Shown piece by piece: positions 18,684 to 27,782 of a stretch of 64,000 nucleotides of DNA. The notes under the pieces were generated by a model. It saw nothing but the letters and a program-made list of their open reading frames with translations. It did not search any database and had not been told where the DNA came from. The translations under genes and the position numbers were made by a program. Every line of letters begins with the position of its first letter. Position 1 is the stretch's first letter. Source of the DNA: Chondrus crispus (Eukaryota; Rhodophyta; Florideophyceae; Gigartinales; Gigartinaceae); NCBI RefSeq assembly GCF_000350225.1, contig NW_005179308.1:1-64000 (forward strand). Reading direction: 5' to 3'.

Positions 18684-21254
18684 ATGAGTCAAGAATACGC
18701 CACCTCGATCCGGTCCGAACCGGCGGATCCGAGGGCGGCCGCTTTGCACGCACCATCCCCGCCGTTCGGCGACGGCGACGCTGGTCTCCGAGACCGCGAA
18801 CCGTCGCCCGAGTCCCCCGAAGGACAAGCGGCTGCGATGTTCGATCGCATAGCTGACTACATCGAGGAAGTCCGTACTTCACTCCGTATAGACGTGACGG
18901 ACGCCGTCTACTCGCGATGTATGGACGAGCTTCGCTCCCTACGTGAAGGGAGGTTCGATCGAGTCAGCCAGTCCTTGGAGAATCTCCGAGCACTAGTCGA
19001 CGAGTTACACTCGCGACTGGTGCTCTTCGAAGACTCACGCCTCGCACAGCCCGTACTGCACGGGCAAGGTCGCCCCACGAGGCCGACCTCGACGAGACGT
19101 TCCGACGATCGACCGTCCCCGTCAGCAGAGCAGTTGGGTGCGTTCGCGCACCTCTCCGCCGAGCTCAACGCTACGCGACAGCGCGCTCGTGACATGGAAC
19201 GGACCATGGCCGCAAGGCTGCCCGGTGCCCCCACGAGAGGGCCCGGTGGTGCCGTACCTCCGAGCGCCGTCGCTCCGGAAGGTTGGCGTCCGACTGGCGC
19301 CGACGCCAGTCGGACTGCGGAAGGAAACCGTCCTCCGATGGGCGCGAATCTCGCGTCCGAGACCCAAGCATTGCCGCCTATCCCCGTAAGTAGGCGGCAG
19401 ATGGACCGCGTATCGTACGCGGACGAACAGGACCGTGGAGGAGCCGCCCGCGGATCCGGAGAACCAATGTTCTCCGTCGATCCCCGCTGGGGCGGCTACC
19501 CGCCGGCGAGTTATGCCGAGCATCCAGGTCCGGTGGACGTCCGTACGCTACCGGTTACCTCCTTCGGCACGCTAGGTCCCGCCGAGCCCGGGCTCGAGCC
19601 GGTGCATACGATGATCCAAGAGTTCAGCGCCGTCGCTGACTATCGTATGTACCGCTTGGATAACACCTCGAGGCTCGTCACCTCGGGTGACGCGGGACGG
19701 ATCGCGAAGTACGTCCAACGCTGCCGTGGGATCCGTCCCACGATGAAGAGCTTTGACGGTACGGACCCGATCCAGCTCCTACCGTTCTTGAAGGATATTC
19801 GGATAAACTTCAACTCGCAACACCTGACCGAAGGTGTTGCCGTGAGAGTCCTCGCGCACTTCTTAGAGCGCGACGCGGAGCGCCTGTATACGAGTTATAC
19901 GATGCGTGGCCTCCGCCCCGGCCAACTACACGACGACGTGAGTTGGCCGGGACTCGTGAACCAGTTCCTGAAACGCTACCTAACCGACGACGTGTTAGGT
20001 GAAGCGTACGACGCTGTCGCGACGGCGCGACAACAATCTCATGAAACGGAGAGCACGTTCGCGGACCGGCTCGAAACGGCCGCGTTCCGGTGCACGGCAG
20101 TGTTCTCCGAACAGTCCCTCGCGCATTACTTCGTGCGGGGACTCGCTCCGGCGACCCGTGCCGCAGTTTCCGAGACAGTGCAGCGGCTGCCGAGCCGCCA
20201 GAAGACCGATCTTCCGACCATCCGCCGTATCGCAACGGCAGAAGGAACCACTTACCGCGCTCGACGCGGTTTACCTCTGCCGGATTCGAAACCGGCAGGG
20301 AGGGCTGGCAGGACTACGAAGTCCGCCGCAACAAGTTCGCCCGCCTCTACCCTCCATGTCGGGGAGGATGAGTGGCAGGCCGACCCTGTCCTCATTACGC
20401 AAGGAGCAGGGCCAGTAGGGGGTCGATCCCCTTCACCGATGTCGACCGGAACGACGTCGAGCTACGCGACCGCGTTCGCGGCCACTCCAAGAGCACCCAG
20501 GGGTACGGACCCCCGGGTCGCTGAGCTCGACATCTCAAACCGAGATACCGGAGGTGAAGCCCCTCGCGTGCCCCTCCTTACCGACGAGGAGGCGCGTCAC
20601 GCGGCGACCTTCGCCTCAACGGACGGCAGCGCGTACGTGTGCTGGCTATGTCGTACGTACGGACACGCCATGTACGCCTGCCCGTTCCTGTCGCCGGAAC
20701 AACGAATGTTCACGGCGTACAGGAACTACCGGTACCAGATGGAGAGGCGCCCCGGGGCGCGCAATCTACTCCGGCAAGCGGTCGGCGAGGGTCGTCCCTC
20801 GCGTCAAGGTTTCCCGAATCGGTCGGGTGGGGGCGCTCGCTTCGCCCCCCGTGGAGGCGGGTATCGTCGTACCGAACTCGATCGTCGGGATCGGCCCGAC
20901 TACCGCCAGGCCGACACAAGATACCCCCGCCAAGGAGGGAGAGGGGACCGAGACCGTTCTCGGTTACCCCAACAGGTACAGAATGCGATAATGTACCTGC
21001 AAGACTGGGTAGAGGATCCGTACCCCCTACCCACGGAGGGTCACGCAGGAGAGCCGACTCGCTTCGTCCCCCATATCCTGCGACGGCCGGACGCCGCAGG
21101 TCAAGGCCCGGAAGTACCTGAGTACTTCGCCAAGGCTGCCGAGCCGCCCGGGAGGAATAGTCCCGACCCACGTGGTCGGCCACCCGGAGAAGACCTGGCC
21201 GACGATAGCCAGGGGGGTAGCTCCGATAGCACCGGTAGTTCGAAAAAAGGATAA
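18684..21254 (+). CDS. Gag of the young Gypsy chromovirus (about 856 aa)
   Basis: The frame is open from inside the LTR, but the likely start is ATG at 18684 (MSQEYATS), just after the leader; the decayed relative has an ATG at the matching place (MSEGSQPS). Capsid-like helices are around residues 340-520 (FLKRYLTDDVLGEAYDA, ETESTFADRLETAAFRC). A zinc knuckle CWLCRTYGHAMYAC is near residue 651, followed by a basic Arg/Gly-rich tail. It would assemble the particle and bind RNA. Unusually long for Gypsy gag because of a low-complexity N-terminal half. Confidence 0.85.
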   Translation: MSQEYATSIRSEPADPRAAALHAPSPPFGDGDAGLRDREPSPESPEGQAAAMFDRIADYIEEVRTSLRIDVTDAVYSRCMDELRSLREGRFDRVSQSLENLRALVDELHSRLVLFEDSRLAQPVLHGQGRPTRPTSTRRSDDRPSPSAEQLGAFAHLSAELNATRQRARDMERTMAARLPGAPTRGPGGAVPPSAVAPEGWRPTGADASRTAEGNRPPMGANLASETQALPPIPVSRRQMDRVSYADEQDRGGAARGSGEPMFSVDPRWGGYPPASYAEHPGPVDVRTLPVTSFGTLGPAEPGLEPVHTMIQEFSAVADYRMYRLDNTSRLVTSGDAGRIAKYVQRCRGIRPTMKSFDGTDPIQLLPFLKDIRINFNSQHLTEGVAVRVLAHFLERDAERLYTSYTMRGLRPGQLHDDVSWPGLVNQFLKRYLTDDVLGEAYDAVATARQQSHETESTFADRLETAAFRCTAVFSEQSLAHYFVRGLAPATRAAVSETVQRLPSRQKTDLPTIRRIATAEGTTYRARRGLPLPDSKPAGRAGRTTKSAATSSPASTLHVGEDEWQADPVLITQGAGPVGGRSPSPMSTGTTSSYATAFAATPRAPRGTDPRVAELDISNRDTGGEAPRVPLLTDEEARHAATFASTDGSAYVCWLCRTYGHAMYACPFLSPEQRMFTAYRNYRYQMERRPGARNLLRQAVGEGRPSRQGFPNRSGGGARFAPRGGGYRRTELDRRDRPDYRQADTRYPRQGGRGDRDRSRLPQQVQNAIMYLQDWVEDPYPLPTEGHAGEPTRFVPHILRRPDAAGQGPEVPEYFAKAAEPPGRNSPDPRGRPPGEDLADDSQGGSSDSTGSSKKG

Positions 21255-21394
21255 AGACGGTTACGTACACGCGGTCGCGTGAGCCGTCTTTTCCCTATGA
21301 ACTAGACCGGTCCCCGCGTGCTGGCCAAGGACACGGGGGGTATTGTCCGATAATACATCCCCCGCTATCGGAGTCGAGCACGGGGACTCCAGCA

Positions 21395-24300
21395 ATGTCG
21401 ACATTGCAAAAGAAACCCAACACCGAGACCCACGTAGACCCGATGTTAGAAGAAGGCACCACAGGGACATCCGTCGTCCCAGTGAAGCGCAACGAGCGAG
21501 ACGCGGTTAACGCCGACCGACACGAGTCGGTCGACCTCCTGACCCCGGTGAGCCCAAGGTCGCCGACGAAATGTCCGCCTCGTACGGACTCCGGCACCTG
21601 GACGGGCGTCACTGAGACGCGAACGTCCCCCGGCTCGAGCCGAAGGAAACGCAAGAGGGGCCAACGCCGAAGTCGAAGGCCCCGGCGGGACGACCTCACC
21701 GATAAGGTCGCGCCCAAGGTGGTAGATGGCCTCGTATGCCTCATGACGTCGAAAATATATAACGTCTTGGGCTCCGTGGCCACCGAAAACAACGCGTTTA
21801 AGCCCCACACGATCGCCGTCGACACGTGCTCAGGCTACAACTTGGTGAGGAAGGCCGACCTCCCCCCCGACTGGGCTCGCTACGCAATACGGGGCGCGCC
21901 ATTACCACGCCTGGCTGGCGCGAACAGTAACCCGCTTCGACTTACGGCGGTCGTCCGCCTTGCAGTCCGTTTGCGGAACACGACGTTCCGTATACCGTTC
22001 GTAGTGGCGGAACAGCTTGCCGTTCCCGTTCTTCTCGGCACGGCGTTCATCGATGCCCACGTACGTAGCATCGACATCGACGGACAGAAGCTCGAACTTC
22101 GACACGGTGGCTCCGTAGCCATCGTCGACGGAAAGGGGAAGCCGACTCCCCCTACAAGGCGACACGGACGCCAAACGAGCCGGCCGGATGTACGGGATGA
22201 GGCCCCGCAGGCGATCCGACTCGCCCGCTGGGTTACCATCCCCGCGATGTCGCAAGCCCGAGTGCGCGTCACCACCGCGGGGAGGGGCCTCGTGTTCCTG
22301 GAACCAAAGCCCTCACTCCAACACCGACATGGAGTGAGGTTGACGAATGGCGTCGCCGAGGTTCTGCCGAATCAGACCTTTGACGTCATCGTCGCGAACT
22401 TTTCGCTACGGGAAAGGCGGCTTCCGAAGCACACCGTCGTGGGATACGCGAAGCGCAACCCCCTCGCGATCCTCACGCCCGAACGGAGGGTCGCCGAGGG
22501 GATCGCGCACGCGCTACACCTGACCGACTTGACCGATCAAGTCGGGAAGGCCGGAGCTGGACGACCGAGCTCCGACGAACGGACGACCGTCGTGAAGAAA
22601 GGGGTTGACCCGGACGAACGGACACCTATACCCCAACCGACGGCGGGGGGTACTGTACCCCCCCAGCAGAAGGATCCCAAAAATCCATCGATGGATTGGG
22701 AAAAAGAGATTGACTTGTCATACATCGACGATGACAAGCTCCGTGGCCACGTGCTCGAAATGCTCCGTAAGCACTCGAGTCTGTGGAGCGGTGCGCTCGG
22801 AACGATCCAAGCCACAGAGCACCGCATTCCCCTCGAACCGGGAACGAAACCAATTCGTTCTATGCCCTATCGAAAGGGCCCGGCCATGCGCGAAATGGTC
22901 GCGAAGGAGGTCAACAAGATGTTGAACGCAGGGGTTATCGAGCCCGCGAGCACCGAGTGGGCGTCCCCGGTGGTGCTCGTACCGAAGAAAGACGGCTCTC
23001 TTCGGTTCTGCGTGGACTACCGGCGTCTCAACGCGAAGACTGCAGCGGATTCGTATCCGCTGCCGCGTATGGACGACTGCATCGACTCGTTAGGAGATGC
23101 AGCCGTCTTTACGACGCTGGACTGCAATTCCGGTTATTGGCAGATCCCAGTCGCTCCGGAGGACCGGGATAAGACTACCTTCACGACACATATGGGTACG
23201 TACCGCCATTTGCGCATGCCGTTTGGATTAAAAGGGGCACCGGCCACCTTCCAACGTGCCCTCGATATCATCCTCTCCGGAGTCCGCTGGCAAATATGCC
23301 TCGTCTATCTCGATGATGTTATCGTGTTCTCGCGTACGGACGCGGAACACGCAAGGCATCTCGATACCGTCTTGAGCTTGTTGCGGAGTGCCGGCATCTC
23401 CCTCAAGCTCAAGAAGTGCAGCTTCTTCCGTCCCAAGGTGCATTACCTGGGGCACGTGATATCCCCAGGTAAGCTGAGCGTTTCGGATACGGCCTCCGAC
23501 GCCTTCCGAACGTTCACGTTCCCGAGGACGCTGACGCAGGTGAGCTCGTTCCTCGGGGCGTGTAACGTGTATCGTCGCTTCGTCAAGGGCTTCTCGAAGA
23601 TTGCCCGTCCGTTAACCGATATAACGCGCAAAGACTCGGATCACGATTTCGATAACCCAACGGAAGTTCAGCTTCAGGCTTTCGAAAGCCTGAAGGCTGC
23701 GATGATCTCCCCGCCGATCCTCGCGCTACCACGGTACGGCCGACCGTACCTGTTGGACACTGACGCCAGTGCATATCAACTCGGGTGCACCCTCCTACAG
23801 GAGCACGACGAGCCAAACGATTGGCGCCCCGTTGGGTACTGGTCGTACTCTCTAAGCGATAGCGAACGGAACTACAGCGCTACGGAGCGTGAGTGCTTCG
23901 CCGTGGTGTGGGCCGTCCGCACACTGCGGCCGTATATCGAAGGAACCAAGTTCACCGTCCGGACGGATCACGACGCCCTCCGATGGCTCATGTCGCTCAC
24001 GGAGAGCTCAGGAAGACTCACCCGGTGGCGGCTACGTCTGGCTGAATACGATTTCACCATTCAGTACCGCCCCGGGCGCGTGCATCAGGTGCCCGATGCC
24101 CTGTCACGACTCGTGTCGCCGAAGGTCGCCGATGACCCTCGCCCCACCGTCGAGGTGGATGACGACATTCCCACCTTCCACGGGGGTACGACCGTTCGAG
24201 ACGTATCGAACGAGCTCGCGGACCACGCTTGTACTGCGAGCTGCGATCATCAGGCGGTCCATGTCTTCGTAACGACACGGAACCAAGCCGAAGCCCGAAC

Positions 24301-25978
24301 AAGGTCGCGCGTACGGACGCGCGACGAACCGCGAGGTGACGACGAAGCCCCCGGTCTTCAAGGACCCAATTCGTTTTGGGAGGAGAACGACGAGTTCGAC
24401 GCCGCCGATATCCAGCGCGCCGAAGACCCCGAGGCTGGCGCGCTCGACTCCCCGGTCGCCCCACCGCAGGACGACCTTCCGGCTCCTCTTACGATAGAGG
24501 AGATAGCCGAGGAGCAACGCGTGGATGACTTCTGCCAAACCGTTTTGGCACGACAGTCAGAGTCCCGGGACTCCGCGTTCTTCGAGGACCACCAAGGGGT
24601 GCTCAAACGGAGACACCCCTTCGACCCTGATATCGTTCAGGTGGTGGTACCTCGGACGCTCCGCGCCAGGCTCCTCCGCCTGTGCCACAACCCGGCCATC
24701 GCGGGGCACCCGGGCCAGAACCGTATGTACTACGCACTTCGACGCGAGTACTACTGGCCCCACCTGGCTGCAGACGTGGCAGCCACGGTGCGAGGGTGTC
24801 GGACCTGCGCGATGAACCGGGTCAAGCTGAGGAAACATCTCAACCGATTGAGATTGTTCCCAGCTACGAGGCCTCTCGACAGCCTCGCCATCGACATCTT
24901 GGGGCCGCTCCCCAAGACGAAGACAGGAAAACGATTCCTGCTCGTGACTACGGACCGTTTTAGCAAGCTGACGCAAGTCGTGGCGCTCCGCACGATAACC
25001 GCATACACCGTCGCAGTTGCGTTCTGCGAGTCGTGGGTGTTCAAATACGGCGTCCCTCGCACGTTGCTTTCGGACAACGGCCCTCAGTTTAATGCCAAGT
25101 TCTTCCACAGCACGTGCCGTGTTCTGGGGATAACGAATTTGTACACTTCGGCGTACCATCCCCAGACGAACGGGCAAGTCGAGCGATATAACCGAACAAT
25201 CGCCTCGATGCTGCGGAACTACGTGGGTGAACACCAGGACGACTGGGATGTGTACGTGGGGCCGCTTACGTATGCGTACAACTCCCACGTACATCGCACC
25301 ACACGCACCACGCCGTTTGAGCTCGTGCTCAGCAGGCCCCCGACGGAGTTCTCGCTCCGACGGACGGAAGGCGACGCGCCCCCTGCCGACAGTGGGAACC
25401 CACGTGCCGAGTTCCTCAAGACCCTGGACTCGACTATCCAAAAGGCCTACGGAAGCCTTCGGCGAACGCAAGCTCGCTATAAACGCGACTTCGACAAGCG
25501 TATTCGGCGCACCAACTCGCGCCTCAAGGCAGGTGACTACGTATATCTGAACCCCACCGATGGGGGGAAGACATCAAACAAGCTGGCCTCCCCGGCTGTC
25601 GGACCGTACCGAGTTCTCGCGAACGACCAGCGCACCATCACGATCGATCGTGATGAAGTTACAAAGCGCGTCTCGGCAGACCGCTGCGTCTACGCACCCC
25701 CGCCGGCGAACGCGCCAAAGGCTAGCACGACTACCCCCGAAGACCTCGCCGACAAGATCAATGAAGGCACACAGTATGCCGTCGAACGGCTACTCAAGCA
25801 TCGCGTCATGGAGGATGGAACTACGGAGTTCCTCATTAAATGGGCAGACTATGATACTCCCACATGGACAGCGCGTACCCACATCCCCGAGGAGTTGGTG
25901 TCTCGTTACGCACAAAGACTCCGGGCGCGTACAGGGAGAGACCTCACCTCAGAAGTGAACGCGGACGTTCACTCTTGA
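21395..25978 (+). CDS. Pol of the young Gypsy chromovirus (1527 aa)
   Basis: One open frame carries the complete set. Protease: DTCSGYNLV near residue 142. RT: FCVDYRRLNAKT and YLDDVIVFSR near residue 637. RNase H: DTDASAYQLG near 788. Integrase: HHCC zinc finger from about 1098 (HNPAIAGHPGQ...CRTCAMN), catalytic Asp in AIDILGPLP (1166) and LSDNGPQF (1225). A C-terminal chromodomain from about 1458 (AVERLLKHRV...EFLIKWADY) defines a chromovirus and may guide insertion to certain chromatin. Gag and pol are in different frames with about 140 bp between, so pol needs its own initiation or a recoding/splicing event. Confidence 0.95.
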   Translation: MSTLQKKPNTETHVDPMLEEGTTGTSVVPVKRNERDAVNADRHESVDLLTPVSPRSPTKCPPRTDSGTWTGVTETRTSPGSSRRKRKRGQRRSRRPRRDDLTDKVAPKVVDGLVCLMTSKIYNVLGSVATENNAFKPHTIAVDTCSGYNLVRKADLPPDWARYAIRGAPLPRLAGANSNPLRLTAVVRLAVRLRNTTFRIPFVVAEQLAVPVLLGTAFIDAHVRSIDIDGQKLELRHGGSVAIVDGKGKPTPPTRRHGRQTSRPDVRDEAPQAIRLARWVTIPAMSQARVRVTTAGRGLVFLEPKPSLQHRHGVRLTNGVAEVLPNQTFDVIVANFSLRERRLPKHTVVGYAKRNPLAILTPERRVAEGIAHALHLTDLTDQVGKAGAGRPSSDERTTVVKKGVDPDERTPIPQPTAGGTVPPQQKDPKNPSMDWEKEIDLSYIDDDKLRGHVLEMLRKHSSLWSGALGTIQATEHRIPLEPGTKPIRSMPYRKGPAMREMVAKEVNKMLNAGVIEPASTEWASPVVLVPKKDGSLRFCVDYRRLNAKTAADSYPLPRMDDCIDSLGDAAVFTTLDCNSGYWQIPVAPEDRDKTTFTTHMGTYRHLRMPFGLKGAPATFQRALDIILSGVRWQICLVYLDDVIVFSRTDAEHARHLDTVLSLLRSAGISLKLKKCSFFRPKVHYLGHVISPGKLSVSDTASDAFRTFTFPRTLTQVSSFLGACNVYRRFVKGFSKIARPLTDITRKDSDHDFDNPTEVQLQAFESLKAAMISPPILALPRYGRPYLLDTDASAYQLGCTLLQEHDEPNDWRPVGYWSYSLSDSERNYSATERECFAVVWAVRTLRPYIEGTKFTVRTDHDALRWLMSLTESSGRLTRWRLRLAEYDFTIQYRPGRVHQVPDALSRLVSPKVADDPRPTVEVDDDIPTFHGGTTVRDVSNELADHACTASCDHQAVHVFVTTRNQAEARTRSRVRTRDEPRGDDEAPGLQGPNSFWEENDEFDAADIQRAEDPEAGALDSPVAPPQDDLPAPLTIEEIAEEQRVDDFCQTVLARQSESRDSAFFEDHQGVLKRRHPFDPDIVQVVVPRTLRARLLRLCHNPAIAGHPGQNRMYYALRREYYWPHLAADVAATVRGCRTCAMNRVKLRKHLNRLRLFPATRPLDSLAIDILGPLPKTKTGKRFLLVTTDRFSKLTQVVALRTITAYTVAVAFCESWVFKYGVPRTLLSDNGPQFNAKFFHSTCRVLGITNLYTSAYHPQTNGQVERYNRTIASMLRNYVGEHQDDWDVYVGPLTYAYNSHVHRTTRTTPFELVLSRPPTEFSLRRTEGDAPPADSGNPRAEFLKTLDSTIQKAYGSLRRTQARYKRDFDKRIRRTNSRLKAGDYVYLNPTDGGKTSNKLASPAVGPYRVLANDQRTITIDRDEVTKRVSADRCVYAPPPANAPKASTTTPEDLADKINEGTQYAVERLLKHRVMEDGTTEFLIKWADYDTPTWTARTHIPEELVSRYAQRLRARTGRDLTSEVNADVHS

Positions 25979-27782
25979 GGAGGGGGCCCTCAACCGCATC
26001 GTTGCGGATTAAATTCCACCTCGAATTAAATGCACCCCGCGTACATGGGGCAAAAGAGGACGCGCGAAGGGACAGCTGTCCCCAGAGAGCAGCAACGGAA
26101 TAATTCGCGAGACGTCAAGCCGTATTGGCAAGCGAATCCGCCGCGGGCGACGCGCTACCGTCAACAAAGGTCATAAGCAAAGACAGGACGTACTGTCTTA
26201 CAAATAATTCGAAGAAGAAAAGGGAAGGAACCGAACCTCCCAAAAAAAGCGCGAAAGGACTGTGATAGTACGAGCAATCACCGCGCCCCTCGTACAAATA
26301 ATAAGGAAGCCGGGACGTATCAGTGAGACGGAACGCGGAAAACGACGCAACAAGACCCGGCTGTACGTACAGACCGAAGGGAGGCGCCCGCCGAGCCAAG
26401 ATGTGGCACGGGAAGTGGGGAGCCGTCTGGCAAAATGGGGTCGGAGCAAGATGCAAGGAGACGAGGAAGATGAGAGCACCTCTGGTACTAGCCAGATCGC
26501 GCCGCCCCTTTCTGCAACAGACCGTCGCGCGAGCATTATGGCAGCCCTATGATGTCCCCCGTGACCGCTCAGCGAAGACGGGAGGGGTCGGAATGGAATC
26601 CCATCTCGATGTGAGCGCCGACGAGATCGTACCAGATCGGCGAGTCTCCAAGCCATGGAGAGGTGGTGTCCGAGCGAGGTCCGCCACTACGGCCTCTTGA
26701 GGCCGTACAGTACAGGCAAGAGAGCTCCTGTACTCGGACGTTTGGGCACGAGCCGCCGGCGACTCGTACCTCCGGTACAACAAGCCCTGACAACCGCCAC
26801 TGTCAATTCCGAAAAAAGAAAAAGAAAAAAAATCGGAAAAAATGAAGGGGATTTTCGAATTTCAAGGGAAAAAGGAGCTCACGTGCGCACGGTACGCGCA
26901 CACGCGAGCAGAACGCGCCGCAAGGCACTGGCGCACGCGCGCTGTCCCTCGCTGACCGACGCTCATGTCCGTACAGGAGCAGAAATGCGGGCTGCTCGAA
27001 CGAGCCATACGAGGTCAATCGGCAAGACCGCACGAACGCATGAGCCCCGCCCCCTCCGCCTGGGATCGCCAAGTCAGGGCTCCAAGCCACGACACACAAG
27101 AGCGCCCGAATACGATGTACGACCCCCTCTCCGAGGAGGCGTCGCGCGCGGATCACGCGTAGTCCGGACCCTCTCGGAAGGAGACAGCGGGGGACAAGCG
27201 TCGTTCCGAGAAGAAGGAGCGGAGACCGCGCGCACGGGGAAGAGTCTCAGGCGACGCCGACCGACGCCCTGACACGAGAAGGAGGATACGTACCCCTCTT
27301 TCTCCCCGACGCAGACCAACCACGTAAGCCGGCTCGAGCCGGCGGGACGGATCGCAAAGCAAGGAAAAGAGCACCCTCTCCCACTAGAGAGCCCCCTATC
27401 AGTCCCCCGGGCTATGGCGCTTGCGGCCACCTGTCGCCGCGCGCGTGCGTGCGTCAATGGATACGCGGGGGAAGGCGGCGACGTGACAGCGAGGGGATAC
27501 GATCACACCCCCTCGTCGTGTGGAGGGGGACGAAGGACCATCGGGGAGGTAGGTAAAATACCAAAGGGAGGATAGGACCCGTGCTGTGGGGTTATGACGA
27601 AGGACGCGGTACGAGCGGCGGAGAGGGCGGTCGGCAGACGTCTACCGACCCTTCCCGGCTCCCTGACACACGCCAACGATGGGCGGTCTGGTATACTCGG
27701 GGCAGAGAGGCAAGGAGCCCTAGTGGCTTTACAGATGACGGACGGGAAGAGAAAGGATGACGTGGATAAGTGGCTCACTGGC
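25979..27782 (+). other. Non-coding spacer between pol and the antisense ORF
   Basis: GC-rich, with several overlapping Arg-rich ORFs on both strands but no domain I recognise. An A-rich stretch lies around 26815-26845. Since the two flanking genes converge here, it may hold their 3' ends. Hairpins like those of the 38.7-39.8 kb array are not evident. Confidence 0.45.

Noticed and set aside
24557-25471. 304-codon minus-strand ORF across the integrase region
   Set aside because: It lies opposite a well-conserved integrase coding sequence and has no domain; a GC-rich shadow, unlike the antisense ORF at 27783-30410, which has no gene opposite.
26655-27272. 205-codon ORF in the spacer of the young Gypsy element
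   Set aside because: Arg/Lys/Thr-rich low complexity, other frames are open as well, and no counterpart is seen in related elements.
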